Assembly (NCBI GenBank): GCA_020437365.1
Contig: JAGQWM010000002.1
Location: forward strand, 20,828-84,827
Length of the DNA: 64,000 bases
DNA from: Chitinophagaceae bacterium
Lineage (GTDB): Bacteria > Bacteroidota > Bacteroidia > Chitinophagales > Chitinophagaceae
Direction of reading: 5' to 3'
Of this stretch, positions 42,218 to 54,200 are shown in pieces; position 1 is the first letter of the stretch; each line of letters opens with the position of its first letter. Made by a program: the position numbers and the translations under genes. Below the pieces are notes generated by a model. The model was not told the origin of the DNA. It did not search any database and saw only the letters and a program-made list of their open reading frames with translations.

Positions 42218-42634
42218 ATGAATCAAAAAGTCGCCGTTTACAGAAAAGAACATTTTAACGCAGCACATCGTCTTTTTAATCCTGATTGGGATGATAAAAA
42301 GAACGAAGAAGTTTTTGGTAAATGTGCTTTGCCGCATTACCATGGTCATAATTATGAGTTGGAAGTAAAAATTGTGGGTGTGCCCAATCCTGAAACCGGC
42401 TATGTGTACGACCTGAAAAAGTTAAGTGATTTAGTGGAAGATGAAATCCTGGCAAGGTTCGATCATAAAAACCTGAATGTGGATACTGAAGAATTTAAAA
42501 CCTTGAATCCAACGGCAGAAAATATTGCAATCGTCATTTATCATTTGTTAAGAAAAAAAATTGACAATGCATTGGATTTACAAATCCGCTTGTATGAAAC
42601 ACCAAGAAATTTTGTAGAATATCCTGTATCTTAA
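42218..42634 (+). CDS. 6-pyruvoyl/6-carboxytetrahydropterin synthase family, copy 2
   Basis: 138 residues, a tandem paralog of the preceding gene, with [28 protein letters not shown] and FDHKNLN. All zinc His residues and the Cys are kept, so both copies look active. They may have split roles (for example queuosine and another pterin). The gap between them is 62 bases, and folE follows after 37 bases. Confidence 0.88.
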   Translation: MNQKVAVYRKEHFNAAHRLFNPDWDDKKNEEVFGKCALPHYHGHNYELEVKIVGVPNPETGYVYDLKKLSDLVEDEILARFDHKNLNVDTEEFKTLNPTAENIAIVIYHLLRKKIDNALDLQIRLYETPRNFVEYPVS

Positions 42635-42671
42635 AACCAGAGTTACATTTTTAAAAATTGAAACAAACAAA

Positions 42672-43268
42672 ATGGCATTTAAAAAAACAGAAGAGTACGA
42701 CAGTCAGGTTACGGAAGGGTTGATGCAAAACTATAAATCAGTTCTTGAATTAATTGGTGAAAATGCGGAAAGGGAAGGATTGTTGAAAACGCCTGAACGA
42801 CTGGCCAAAGCCATGCAATACCTGACACAAGGCTACAATCTCGATGCGCACAAAATTATCAATTCAGCTAAATTTCACGAACCCATCAGCGAAATGATTG
42901 TGGTAAAAGATATAGAATTATATAGTATGTGCGAACATCACATGTTACCTTTTTTTGGCAAAGCACATGTTGCCTATATTCCCAATGGTTGGATTACTGG
43001 ATTGAGTAAAATTGCCAGGGTGGTTGATGTTTTTTCCCGGCGATTGCAGGTGCAGGAAAGATTAACCGTGGAAATCATGGATGCCATCCGCGAAACATTA
43101 AATCCATTGGGTGTAGCAGTTGTCATTGAAGCCAAACATTTATGCATGATGATGCGAGGCGTGCAAAAACAAAATTCTGCCACCACGACTTCTGCTTTTG
43201 CCGGTGAATTTCATAAAAACTCGACGCGAAGTGAGTTTTTGAAATTGATCAGCACCGATTTACATTAA
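42672..43268 (+). CDS. folE: GTP cyclohydrolase I
   Basis: 198 residues. It makes dihydroneopterin triphosphate from GTP, the common precursor of folates and of the two pterin synthases upstream. Motifs are [36 protein letters not shown] with zinc Cys and His, [20 protein letters not shown] and [15 protein letters not shown] with the second zinc Cys. A terminator follows, so the two synthases and folE probably form one unit. Confidence 0.97.
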   Translation: MAFKKTEEYDSQVTEGLMQNYKSVLELIGENAEREGLLKTPERLAKAMQYLTQGYNLDAHKIINSAKFHEPISEMIVVKDIELYSMCEHHMLPFFGKAHVAYIPNGWITGLSKIARVVDVFSRRLQVQERLTVEIMDAIRETLNPLGVAVVIEAKHLCMMMRGVQKQNSATTTSAFAGEFHKNSTRSEFLKLISTDLH

Positions 43269-43288
43269 AGTTTATATTTGCAATACAG

Positions 43289-43321
43289 AAAAGTTTGATT
43301 GAACCACAGTCAAACTTTTTT
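43289..43321 (+). terminator. Terminator between folE and fabD
   Basis: AAAAGTTTGA pairs with TCAAACTTTT and a T run follows. A TATATTTG (43273-43280) just before it resembles a -7 element and may serve fabD, in which case the hairpin would lie in the fabD leader. Confidence 0.7.
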
Positions 43322-43344
43322 ATTCGGACAAATTAAAAGAACTT

Positions 43345-44235
43345 ATGAAGCAAGCATTTATTTTTCCCGGGCAGGGAGCACAATTTCCGGGCATGGGAAA
43401 AACACATTACGACAATAGTGCATTTTCCAAAAAATTATTTGAACAAGCTAACGAAATTTTGGGTTTTGATATAGCCGATATTATGTTCAATGGCACTGCC
43501 GAAGATTTAAAACAAACAAAAGTTACACAACCTGCTGTATTTCTTCATTCAGTGATAGCGTATAAAAGTATAGACAATGCTAAACCCGATATGGTAGCCG
43601 GCCATTCACTGGGTGAATTTTCTGCATTGGTGGCGAACGGAACCATCAGTTTTGAAGATGCCGTGAAATTAGTTTCTATACGGGCACATGCCATGCAAAA
43701 AGCTTGTGAACAAACACCTTCTACTATGGCGGCTATTATTAATCTGGCCGATGAAAAAGTAGAAGAAATTTGTGCCAAAGTTCAGGAAGATTCCGGTGAA
43801 GTCGTGGTGGCTGCCAATTATAATTGTCCGGGACAATTGGTCATCAGCGGTTCAGTAAAAGGCATTGACATTGCCTGCGAAATAATGAAAGAAGCCGGTG
43901 CTAAAAGAGCCTTGGTATTGCCGGTTGGTGGCGCTTTTCACTCTCCGTTAATGTTGCCTGCCAAAGAAGAATTAGCCGCAGCCATTGATGCTACAAAGTT
44001 TCATACGCCCACTTGTGCTGTGTATCAAAACGTAGTAGCCAAACCGGTGATGGATCCTGAAGAAATAAAACAAAACCTCATCAATCAATTAACAGGTGCT
44101 GTGCGTTGGTCGCAAAGTGTACAAGCTATGATTGCAAATGGAGCAACTAAATTTACCGAAGCCGGGCCGGGAAAAGTGCTACAAGGATTGGTGATGAAGA
44201 TTGATAAAAACGTGGCAGTCGAAAGTGTAAACTAA
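43345..44235 (+). CDS. fabD: Malonyl-CoA:ACP transacylase FabD
   Basis: 296 residues. It loads malonyl groups on acyl carrier protein for fatty acid synthesis. Motifs are FIFPGQGAQFPGMGK at the N-terminus, GHSLGEFSAL with Ser88, and the catalytic His in GGAFHSPLMLPAKEEL, plus EAGPGKVLQGL near the end. The last four bases overlap the convergent GNAT gene. fabH lies 2.3 kb away on the other strand. Confidence 0.96.
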   Translation: MKQAFIFPGQGAQFPGMGKTHYDNSAFSKKLFEQANEILGFDIADIMFNGTAEDLKQTKVTQPAVFLHSVIAYKSIDNAKPDMVAGHSLGEFSALVANGTISFEDAVKLVSIRAHAMQKACEQTPSTMAAIINLADEKVEEICAKVQEDSGEVVVAANYNCPGQLVISGSVKGIDIACEIMKEAGAKRALVLPVGGAFHSPLMLPAKEELAAAIDATKFHTPTCAVYQNVVAKPVMDPEEIKQNLINQLTGAVRWSQSVQAMIANGATKFTEAGPGKVLQGLVMKIDKNVAVESVN

Positions 44236-44681
44236 ACATGCAATGAGCAATTGACCCATGCTGCATCAAAATTAGCATTGTATTTTTTGTAGAAATGAAT
44301 AGCCGGTTCATTCCAATCTAATACTTGCCAGCACATACGGTCTAATTTTTTATCCCTGGCTTCTTCGATCAATCGGTCAAATAATAATTTTCCAATTTTT
44401 TTGCCCCGCATTTTTTCTGTTACGATGATGTCTTCCAAATACATGGCTTGCCCTTTCCAGGTGGAGTAGCGAATATAGTATAAGGCAAATCCTACGATTT
44501 TATTTTCCACTTCGGCTACAAAACTCCACCAAACAGGATTTTTACCAAAGCCGCTTTCTGCAAAATGTTCGGGGCTTACCGTTACTTCATTCGGCGCTTT
44601 TTCATAGTCAGCCAGTTCTTGAATCAGTGTCAATATTTGCGGGCAATCTTCTCTTGCGGCACGGCGAATGTTAATGTCCAT
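44232..44681 (-). CDS. GNAT N-acetyltransferase
   Basis: 149 residues. Acetyl-CoA-binding motif A is LEDIIVTEKMRGKKIGKLLF (V-x-x-x-x-R-G-K-K-I-G). The region WQVLDWNEPAIHFYKKYNA is motif B. The overall pattern, including IRRAAREDCPQILTLIQELA at the start, resembles diamine acetyltransferases (SAT family), so a polyamine or small amine could be the substrate; this is uncertain. It follows the serine hydrolase gene by one base. Confidence 0.88.
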   Translation of the reverse strand: MDINIRRAAREDCPQILTLIQELADYEKAPNEVTVSPEHFAESGFGKNPVWWSFVAEVENKIVGFALYYIRYSTWKGQAMYLEDIIVTEKMRGKKIGKLLFDRLIEEARDKKLDRMCWQVLDWNEPAIHFYKKYNANFDAAWVNCSLHV

Positions 44682-44682
44682 C

Positions 44683-46494
44683 TTAATCTGTTTTTTTAGC
44701 GTTGAATTTTCCGTTGGGTTGAATAAATGTTACAGAAATTATTTTTCCTTCAGCATCTCTTTCAAATTGTACACTAAAGCCTTCCAGGATTTTTATCTTA
44801 AAGCGGTCCTTTTCAGTAGCTGAAAGTTCGTATTCCGGTTGTCCTTTTATAAATGCATACAATGTTTTTTCATCTTTGATATAAAATTTAGCCATCACAC
44901 CGGGGCGCAATTCATAATCACCTACATATTCTTCCAGTTCCGATTTTGATAAAGTTTTTGTTTTCTCTTTTTTGGTAAATTGAATATCAGCTAACCCGGC
45001 TTGCAAAGGCATTGACGCAGCATCGATTTTTCCATCCAGCGAACTATGAAATTGTATTTTCAACTCACTGCCTTCAGTTGTGTCAATACCCTCTTGTTCA
45101 TCAATGCCGAATAATTCAAAAACATCATAATGATAATGGCGCAGCCAAATATTTCCTTCGGGAATGGACATTATCAAAGAATCATTTTGATAGGTAATTG
45201 TAAAACTACCGTATCCCGGATTTTGATATTCACCGGCATAATCGGCCAATGAATGGGAAGGTTTTGTATTAGGAACTTTATCACTCGTTTTATTTTGTGA
45301 TTTGGATAATCCGGCCCTTTTTAATTGTGCAATGGATTTGGTAGTCCAGTCTATTTGTTCAAGACCTAACATCCTGTCTGAAATAATATTGGTTACAACA
45401 TTCGGAATGACGGAACCATTTTGATTGGATAATACAACGATGCCGATACTATCCGAAGGGAAAAAACAGGTATTGGCAGAAAAGCCATTGATATTGCCAC
45501 CGTGCGAAACCTGGTAATGGCCACGGTAAGAAGTTATCATCCAGGCAAAGCCGTAATTGGATAAATAACTTCCCGGCAATTCTTTTGTGGGTAGTGCACT
45601 ATTGATAACCATTTGCGAACTCATAGCTTCCTGTACAAATGAAGCGGGTATAATTTGTTTGCCGCCATATTTCCCACCATGAATCCATGCCATCACCCAC
45701 TTGGCCATATCAGAAACATTGCTGTTGATACTGCCAGCCGGCGACATACCATTTATATTATAATAATCTACTTTTTTAATAATACTGTCATGCAAAACGG
45801 TATATCCCAACGAAGCATTCTTGCCATTTTCTAAACCTTTAATATCTACATTGGAGCTTGACATGCCCAAGGGATTCAATAATTTTTCCTGTACATTTTC
45901 TTCCCAATTATGACCGGTCATTTGTTCCACTATCTTGCCTAAAGCCAAATACATAAAATTATTGTACTGCCATTTTTCTCTTAGTTCAGCCGTAGGTTGC
46001 AAATATTGAATTCTTTTAACCAAACTATCTTTCGAAGAAGAATTGAATAAAAACCAAGAGAGATCATGTCGGGGTAAACCCGTTCTATGACAAAGCATAT
46101 CCCGTACTGTAACATGGTCGGTCAAGTAGTCATTGTAAAAATGCAACTCGGGTAAATAGTTGGTAGCAGGTTTGTCATAATCAAGTCCGTTATTTTGTTG
46201 CAACAAGCCAATCAATGATGCAGTAAATGCTTTGCTGCAAGAGCCAATAGCAAATAATGTTTCATCCGTTACCGGTAATTTCTTCTCCATATCCCGATAA
46301 CCGAATCCTTGGGAAAAAATAACCTGGTCTTTTTTAACAACGGCTACCGCAAAACCGGCACCATTTGTTTCTTTTAATAACCTGTTGAAAGTAGTATCCA
46401 ATGCTGCCAGCGGGTTATCTTTTCGTGATTGTTTTTTTTGGGCAAACAATCCTGTTGTCACAAAAACCAATAAAAACCCAAACAGTAGTTTCAT
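44683..46494 (-). CDS. Serine hydrolase, beta-lactamase/PBP4* family, secreted
   Basis: 603 residues from MKLLFGFLLVFVTTGLFAQ, which is a proper signal peptide; the frame is open further upstream to 46554. Class C beta-lactamase-like motifs are SxxK as Ser85-Cys-Ser-Lys88, Tyr-x-Asn as YNN (before FMYLALGKIVEQ), and HGG in SHGGNINGF instead of KTG. A DUF3471-like C-terminal beta domain follows (~residues 490-603). It is likely a periplasmic D-aminopeptidase or esterase rather than a resistance enzyme. It probably shares an operon with the GNAT gene. Confidence 0.87.
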   Translation of the reverse strand: MKLLFGFLLVFVTTGLFAQKKQSRKDNPLAALDTTFNRLLKETNGAGFAVAVVKKDQVIFSQGFGYRDMEKKLPVTDETLFAIGSCSKAFTASLIGLLQQNNGLDYDKPATNYLPELHFYNDYLTDHVTVRDMLCHRTGLPRHDLSWFLFNSSSKDSLVKRIQYLQPTAELREKWQYNNFMYLALGKIVEQMTGHNWEENVQEKLLNPLGMSSSNVDIKGLENGKNASLGYTVLHDSIIKKVDYYNINGMSPAGSINSNVSDMAKWVMAWIHGGKYGGKQIIPASFVQEAMSSQMVINSALPTKELPGSYLSNYGFAWMITSYRGHYQVSHGGNINGFSANTCFFPSDSIGIVVLSNQNGSVIPNVVTNIISDRMLGLEQIDWTTKSIAQLKRAGLSKSQNKTSDKVPNTKPSHSLADYAGEYQNPGYGSFTITYQNDSLIMSIPEGNIWLRHYHYDVFELFGIDEQEGIDTTEGSELKIQFHSSLDGKIDAASMPLQAGLADIQFTKKEKTKTLSKSELEEYVGDYELRPGVMAKFYIKDEKTLYAFIKGQPEYELSATEKDRFKIKILEGFSVQFERDAEGKIISVTFIQPNGKFNAKKTD

Positions 46495-46541
46495 AAAAAT
46501 ATTTTTAAAAAGGATGAAAAGTAAAGAGAACCCGGCGTGAT

Positions 46542-47537
46542 TTAATACTGCCATTTAACGAGGGTGGCTCCCCAGGTAAATCCACCGCCAAAGGCTGCCA
46601 ATACAAGATGGTCTCCTTTATTCAATTTATTTTTCCACTCCCACAAACACAAAGGAATAGTACCGGCAGTAGTATTACCGTATTTATGAATGTTGACCAT
46701 TACTTTTTCTTTGGGCAACCCAATTCTTTCGGCAGTAGCATCAATGATGCGCAGGTTTGCCTGATGGGGCACCAGCCAATCAATATCATCGCCGGTCAGG
46801 TTATTTCGTTCTAATAATTCGGCACTCACATCGGCCATACCTTTTACGGCGAATTTAAAAACGGCTTTCCCTTCCTGGAACACAAAATGTTCTTTGGCTT
46901 TTATAGTTTCGATTGTAGCAGGTTTTTTGGATCCACCGGCTTTCATGTGTAAATACTGGCTGCCCGAACCATCGCTGCGCAAAATACTATCCAACACACC
47001 GTAGCCTTCTTCATTGGGCTCCAGCAAAACAGCACCGGCTCCATCGCCAAATATGATACAGGTGGCCCGGTCTTCATAATCGATAATGGCACTCATTTTA
47101 TCGGCACCACAAACAACTACTTTTTTATAACGGCCACTTTCAATTAGAGCCGTTCCTTGAGTCAAAGCATATAAAAAGCCGGAACAAGCGGCTGATACAT
47201 CATAACTCCAGGCGTTTTTGGCGCCAATTTTATCGCAAACTAGATTGGCCGTGGCCGGAAAAACCATATCGGGAGTTACAGTGGCCACAATCAGGCAATC
47301 AATTTCATCGGGATGAATGCCTCTTTTTTCACAAAGTTGAAGGACAGCTGGTGCTACCATATCAGAAGTGCCCAATCCATCACCTTTTAAAATTCTTCGT
47401 TCAGAAATGCCGGTACGAGTTCGTATCCATTCGTCATTTGTATCAACCATTTTTTCGAGGTCGGCATTGGTCAGTTTATCTTCGGGAACGAATCCGCCAA
47501 CAGCGGTTATGGCAGCCGTAATTTTTGGTGTAGTCAT
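46542..47537 (-). CDS. fabH: 3-oxoacyl-ACP synthase III FabH
   Basis: 331 residues. It condenses acetyl-CoA or branched acyl-CoA with malonyl-ACP to start fatty acid chains. The catalytic triad is Cys118 in [11 protein letters not shown], His in VPHQANLRI and Asn in [11 protein letters not shown]. The N-terminal [17 protein letters not shown] motif is standard. It is divergent from ruvA. Confidence 0.96.
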   Translation of the reverse strand: MTTPKITAAITAVGGFVPEDKLTNADLEKMVDTNDEWIRTRTGISERRILKGDGLGTSDMVAPAVLQLCEKRGIHPDEIDCLIVATVTPDMVFPATANLVCDKIGAKNAWSYDVSAACSGFLYALTQGTALIESGRYKKVVVCGADKMSAIIDYEDRATCIIFGDGAGAVLLEPNEEGYGVLDSILRSDGSGSQYLHMKAGGSKKPATIETIKAKEHFVFQEGKAVFKFAVKGMADVSAELLERNNLTGDDIDWLVPHQANLRIIDATAERIGLPKEKVMVNIHKYGNTTAGTIPLCLWEWKNKLNKGDHLVLAAFGGGFTWGATLVKWQY

Positions 47538-47667
47538 GAATCAAAAATTAATTTGAAAAGAGATAAAGTTATGCTAAGATAATGGAAGAAAAATTAGTAG
47601 GAGAAAGCAAGGATTTTCCCTCGTTTTACTTTTATCCTTCAGGTTGATTTTCCTATTTTCGCAGGGT

Positions 47668-48249
47668 ATGATTGCTTATCTGAAAGGTGATTTTTCAAAG
47701 AAAACACCGGCGGTGGTGCATGTGGATGTGCAAGGCGTCGGCTATGAAGTGCAAATCAGTTTGCATACGTATTCCAAAATTCAAAATCTGGATAAAGGCA
47801 TTCTTTTCACGGCATTATTAATTCGGGAAGATGCCCATATTTTGTATGGTTTTTTTGACCAGGCCGAAAAAGATATGTTTTTACACTTGATTGGCGTTTC
47901 CGGAGTAGGTGCATCCACGGCCAGGGTTATGCTGTCCTACATGAAACCGGAAGAATTGGCCAATGCCATTATTCATGGCGATACCAAATCTTTGGAAAAT
48001 ATAAAAGGAATCGGCAAAAAATCGGCTGAAAGATTAGTAGTAGAATTGAGAGATAAACTGGCAAAACATCCGGTAGAATCAAATAATTCTGCATTGAAAA
48101 ACAATACTTTGCAACAAGATTCGTTAAATGCATTGACTGCTTTAGGCATCAATCGGCAACAGGCTGTCAAGGCTATTGAGAAGACTTTGGAGCAATATCC
48201 GGATCTTTCCGTTGAAGAATTGATTAAGTTAGCACTTCGTACCTTATAA
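47668..48249 (+). CDS. ruvA: Holliday junction DNA helicase subunit RuvA
   Basis: 193 residues from MIAYLKGDFSKKTPAVV, the family-typical start; the frame is open to 47644. RuvA tetramers hold Holliday junctions for RuvB. HhH motifs are HLIGVSGVGASTARVML and NIKGIGKKSAERLVVEL. The C-terminal RuvB-binding domain is TALGINRQQAVKAIEKTL. ruvA directly upstream of sprA is a conserved Bacteroidota arrangement. Confidence 0.96.
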   Translation: MIAYLKGDFSKKTPAVVHVDVQGVGYEVQISLHTYSKIQNLDKGILFTALLIREDAHILYGFFDQAEKDMFLHLIGVSGVGASTARVMLSYMKPEELANAIIHGDTKSLENIKGIGKKSAERLVVELRDKLAKHPVESNNSALKNNTLQQDSLNALTALGINRQQAVKAIEKTLEQYPDLSVEELIKLALRTL

Positions 48250-48285
48250 TCTATTATTTTCAGGAATCGAATTGATGGAAAAACA

Positions 48286-51200
48286 TTGAACCTTAAAACT
48301 GCTCATATCCTCCCTACACTGTTATGTATGTCAGTGATTTTTGCCTTTGCCGGTAAGGCCAATGCGGGTATGGATGACTTTCATGCCGATTATTTTTTTA
48401 CTAAAACAGATACATCCCATTTTCCCTTGCGTGACAGGCGAGGAGATCCATATAGCACTACACATCGTCGCAATAGTTTTGATTTCAGCGATACATCTTA
48501 TATCAAACGTTCGGTACAATACGATCCCAAAACAAAACAATATTATATTATTGAAAAAATAGGAGATACCTATTACCGCACACCTACAGCCTTTTCCATG
48601 CAAGATTTTTTGCAACTGCAAGGCAGAAAAGATGAAGAAGATTATTTTAAGAAAAAAGCCGCTTTATTATCAGACATGAATCGCCGGTTATTCAAACCAA
48701 AGTTCAGGGTTTCCAGTGGTTGGTTCAATCGGATAATGGGCGTAGGCCCCGATGGGAAATTGAATATCGATATACATCCTTCGGGTTATGTAGATTTTCT
48801 GGCCGGCTACCAGGGGCAAAAAGTCAACAACCCGACTTTGCCGGAAAGAGCCCGAAATAATGGAGGTTTTGATTTCAATATGAATTCGCAATTGCAAATG
48901 GATGCCAGCATCGGCGAAAATTTAAAATTGCCTATCAATTATAATACGCTTTCCAATTTTGGATTCGAGAATCAATTAAAACTCGATTACAAAGGCAAGG
49001 ATGATGACATTCTGAAAATATTCCAGGCCGGTAATACAAATTTTGAATCCAAAGGAACTTTGATTCCGGGTGCACAATCTTTATTTGGTGTAAAAACACA
49101 ATTGCAGTTTGGTAAATTATATGTGACTACGGTTTTGGCCAATCAAAAATCGCAACGCCAATCTCAAACAGCTGAAGGCGGTTCCACTACACAAAGTTTT
49201 TCGGTAAAAGCAGATGAATACGATGAAAACCGACATTTTCTTTTAGCGCAGTATTTTCATGACAATTACAATAAAGCCATGAGCAAATTGCCTGTGGTTT
49301 CTTCCAATATTCAAATTCTTAGAGTGGAAGCATGGGTCACCAACCGCAATGGTGCTACTACAGACACTCGTGATGTGGTGGGATTTATGGACCTCGGCGA
49401 AGGCAATCCGTATAATACTGCAGTTATTTCGGGCACAGGCCAGTCGTTGCCCAGCAATGGTGCCAATAATTTATACAGTACCATTACCGGCAACCCGGCA
49501 TATAGAAATTCTACACAAGTGCAAAATCAATTAACGGCATTAGGACTTTCACCTGTGCAGGATTTTGAAAAAACATTTGCCAGAAAGTTACAACCCAGCG
49601 ATTATTATTTTAATCCGCAAATTGGATTTATTTCTTTGAATCAGCCTTTGCAACCCGATGAAGTTTTGGGTGTGGCTTTTCAATATACTTACAACGGAAA
49701 AGTGTACCAGGTAGGTGAATTTTCGCAGGACGTACCACCAGACACAACCGGTATAACACAGCGGGTATTATTTTTAAAATTATTGAAAGCTACTTCTCAA
49801 AGAACCAATCTTCCCATCTGGGATTTGATGATGAAGAATGTTTACTCCGTAGGTTTTGGACAATTGGAAAGAGAAGACTTCAGGCTCGACCTGACTTACG
49901 AAGAACCCAGTCTTGGCGAAAAAAGATATTTGCCTCCCGCCGATGTGATTGCTACCTATCAGGGACAACCGATTTTATCTTTAACTAATCTCGATAGGCT
50001 CAATAACCAAAACGACCCACAGCCCGATGGTGTTTTCGACTTTGTAGAAGGGTTTACCGTCATTTCATCGCAAAGCAGGATTATATTTCCTGTACTCGAA
50101 CCTTTTGGGCATGACCTCGATTATATTTATGCTTCGCAAAATTTACGGGATAAGTATTTGTTTTATCCTCTCTATGATACGATTAAAGCCATTGCGAAAA
50201 CGTATGCCAACTTAGACCGCTTCAAAATAGTAGGACGCTCAAAATCTTCCGGCACCACACCGGGCTTTAGTAACGGACTGACTGGGAATAATAATCCTTT
50301 ATCAGGAACCTATCAATTAGGATATAATATACCACGGGGAAGTGTAATCGTAACGGCAAATGGTCAGGTTTTGCAGGAGAATATTGATTATGAAATCAAT
50401 TACGACCTTGGAACTTTACAGATTACTAACGCCGCTATTGTGAATTCCGGCGTGCCGGTAAATATCTCTTATGAAAACAACCAGGCGTTTGGCTTTCAAC
50501 AAAAGAATTTCCTTGGTGTGCGGTTCGATTACCTTGCCAATAAAAATTTATCTGTGGGAGGTACCATTGTAAAACTTGGTGAACGGCCATTTTTTATCAA
50601 ACAATCTTACGGCGAAGACCCGATTAAAAATACAATGTATGGTTTGGATATTGATTACCATAATAATATTCCGCGACTGAGTAAGTGGCTCAATAAATTA
50701 CCTTTTTATTCTACCCGTGAAATGTCGTCAATTACGGCGTATGCAGAAGCAGCCTACCTGAAGCCCGGACATGCCAAACAAATAGATGGTACAAATGCCA
50801 GTGGTAAAATTGAAAAAGGCGGACAAGTTTATATTGATGATTTTGAAGGCACCCGTGCCAATATTGATTTACGTTTTCCATTAATCGGCTGGACACTGGC
50901 TTCCATTCCACAAAATAATGGCCTTTTTCCTGAGTCGGCATTGAATAATGATTTGGCCAGCGGCTACAACCGTGCAAAGCTGGCTTGGTATAATATCGAA
51001 CCCGTGTTGCAGGAAAGAAGAAATTCAAACAATCCATTGAAAAATGATTTGGATGAATTATCCAAACCGGAAACAAGACAGGTGTATCAAAATGAAATTT
51101 TTCCGAATAGAAGTACACAATTTGGAGAAGGATTACTTACGACTTTCGATCTTGCTTTTTATCCCAAAGACAAAGGCCCTTATAATTTTGAAGACCGAAC

Positions 51201-54200
51201 CAGCAGGATCAATAGCAATGGACGACTATTGAATCCGAAACAATCCTGGGGCGGCTTGATGCGCAATATTGACCAGACAGATTTTGAAACCAATAATATA
51301 GAATATATCGAATTTTGGATGCAGGATCCATTTATCGAAAATAATGGAAACCCGAACGGCGGTGAATTATATTTCGACTTGGGCAATGTTTCAGAAGACA
51401 TTTTGCGGGATGGAAAAAAAGCCTACGAAAATGGCCTACGTACACCGACCAATAACGCCATCATGGATACCAATACTGTTTGGGGCCAAGTGCCGGCCAA
51501 TCCCTTGCAGGTAACCAATGCCTTTAGTATTGAACCGACTGACAGGCAATACCAGGATGTTGGTTATGATGGGTTACAAGATGTAGCTGAACTCAACAAG
51601 TTTTCCAATTATTTGAATACGCTGCAAACAAATTTTGGTCCCGGATCATTGGTGTATCAACGAGCCATGAACGATCCTTCAGGAGATAATTTTATTCCGT
51701 ACAGAGATCCGATGTTCGATGGTGCCAATCCGGCTGGAATATTAGAAAGGTATAAAAACATCAACAACCCAAGTGGCAATTCACCTATTGCCGATAATAC
51801 CACGCAATTTGTAAATGCCTTTACACAATATCCCGATGCCGAAGAACTGAACCGGGATAATACATTGAATGAAGTAGAAGAATATTTTGAATACAAAGTA
51901 GATATCAAACACAATATGGTGGCCGGTTCTAATTACATAACCGACATCAGAACGCCGGTAGTTACTTTGGCCAACGGCCGAACAAGAACAGAACGTTGGT
52001 ATTTATTCCGCATTCCCATTAAACAATACACACAAAAAATTGGTAATATTCCTGACTTTAAATCAATCCGTTTCATCAGGATGTACATGACGGGCTTTGA
52101 AGATTCTGTAGTAATGCGTTTTGGAAAATTGGAATTGGTACGTAACCAATGGAGAAAATACGAGTATGAAATAGATACGACCGGCAATTATACACAACTG
52201 CCAACCAACGACCCTACAGTTGTCAATACACTGGCCGTTAATGTAGAAGAAAATGACCAACGGGAACCCATAAAATATACCATTCCTCCGGGTGTAGAAA
52301 GACAACAGCAACTGAGCAATAATAATGTCCCATTGTTTTTGAATGAACAATCATTGAGTATGCAGGTTTGTGGTTTACAATTCAAAGAAGCCAGAGGGGT
52401 TTTCAGAACGATGAACCTCGATATGCGTCAGTATGGAAAAATGAAAATGTTTATTCATGCTGAATCAGTACAAAACCAATCACCTATTAACCCCGGCGAT
52501 TTAACAGCCGTCATTCGAATAGGCAATGATTTTTCTGGAAATTATTATGAAGTAAAAATTCCTTTACAGATTACACCTTTTGGTACCACCGATTCCGCTT
52601 TGATTTGGCCCAGTGATAATTACCTGGATTTTGATTTGAATATTTTGACAAAATTAAAATCTCAACGTAATAAAATGGGCGCATCACCTTCCATGTATTA
52701 TAGCGAAACAATGTCAGATGGAAGAACCTATGCTTTGCTGGGCAATCCGAATCTTGGCGAAGTAAGAGGAATTTTATTGGGTGTAGAAAATACCGGGCAA
52801 GAAACACTTTGTACTGAAGTCTGGTTCAATGAACTTCGCTTATCGAACCTTGACGAGAAAGGAGGATGGGCAGCATTGGCCAGGGCCGATATAAAATTGG
52901 CCGACCTTGGTAATATTTCTTTATCGGCTACTGCAAAATCTACGGGATTTGGTTCCCTGGAACAAAAAGTAAATGAACGCAGCCGCGAAGACTTGTACAC
53001 GATTGATGCAGCTGCCACAATAGATGCAGCAAAACTATTGCCTAAAAAACTCGGCTTGCAATTGCCGGTGTATATGGGCATCAGCCATCGCAGCAGCACA
53101 CCTGAATACGATCCTTATGACCTGGATTTGAATTTAAAAGAAAAACTCAAAGGCGTGAATAACGGAAAAGAAAAAGATTCTATCCGGGAGCAGGCAGTCG
53201 ATGTTACTACCATTAAAACTTTCAACGTAACGAACGCCAGAAAAATAAAAACCGATGGCAAACGGCCGAAATTCTGGAGCCTTTCCAATTTCGACTTTAA
53301 TTATTCTTATATACAAACCATCAGCCATAATCCACTGATAGAAAGAGATGAAATGCGAAGGACGAGAGGTGCTATCGGTTATACCTATGCGCCAAACGTA
53401 AAACCATTTGAACCGTTTCGGAAAATGATAAAATCGAAATCGCCGTGGCTGACTTTAATCCGTGATTTCAATGTAAATTATGCACCGTCACAGGTTTCGT
53501 TTAAGGCCGATGTATTCAGGCAGTTTGGCGCTGTGAGGCCCAGGAATGTTGGCGGCGGCCCGTATCAAATTCCTGAAACCTATAACAAGTATTTTACGTT
53601 CGACAGATATTATGTGGTACAATGGAATTTGACCCGGTCTATTTCTATTGATTTCAATGCCATCAACCGGGCAAGAATAGATGAACCGGCAGGGCGTATT
53701 GATACCAAATCCAAAAAAGATTCCGTACGAAATAATTTATTCAAAGGAGGTAGAAATACCGAGTACAGCCAGGAATTAACAGTGGCCTATAATGTACCAA
53801 CGCAAAAAATTCCACTGCTCAACTGGACGACACTTCGGGCTACTTATAATACAAGGTATAACTGGCTGGCAGCTTCCTTACTGGCACGGACACCCGAAAT
53901 TAATCTCGGAAACGTCTTGTCCAACACACAAACGAAAACCATCAACGGTGAATTGAAATTTGAAGACTTGTACCAGAAGTGGAGATTCCTGAAAGCGGTG
54001 AATAGTAATGCGCCGAATTTGCAACAGAAAAATCCTCCACCGGGAAATAAAAATGCTGATAATAAAAAAGGAAGAAAAGTAGGAAAAAATAAAAGTGACA
54101 GTGATGCCGACCAGACAGATTCGAAAAATGCAGATCAGCCGGATCAAAATCCACCTGATGTAAATGCCGGACAGCCCAATAATGGTAGCGATACAACCAA

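Noticed and set aside
44683..46494. Beta-lactamase resistance gene
   Set aside because: The motifs (SxxK, YxN, HGG) and the extra C-terminal domain fit the broad serine hydrolase/D-aminopeptidase group, not a dedicated resistance enzyme.
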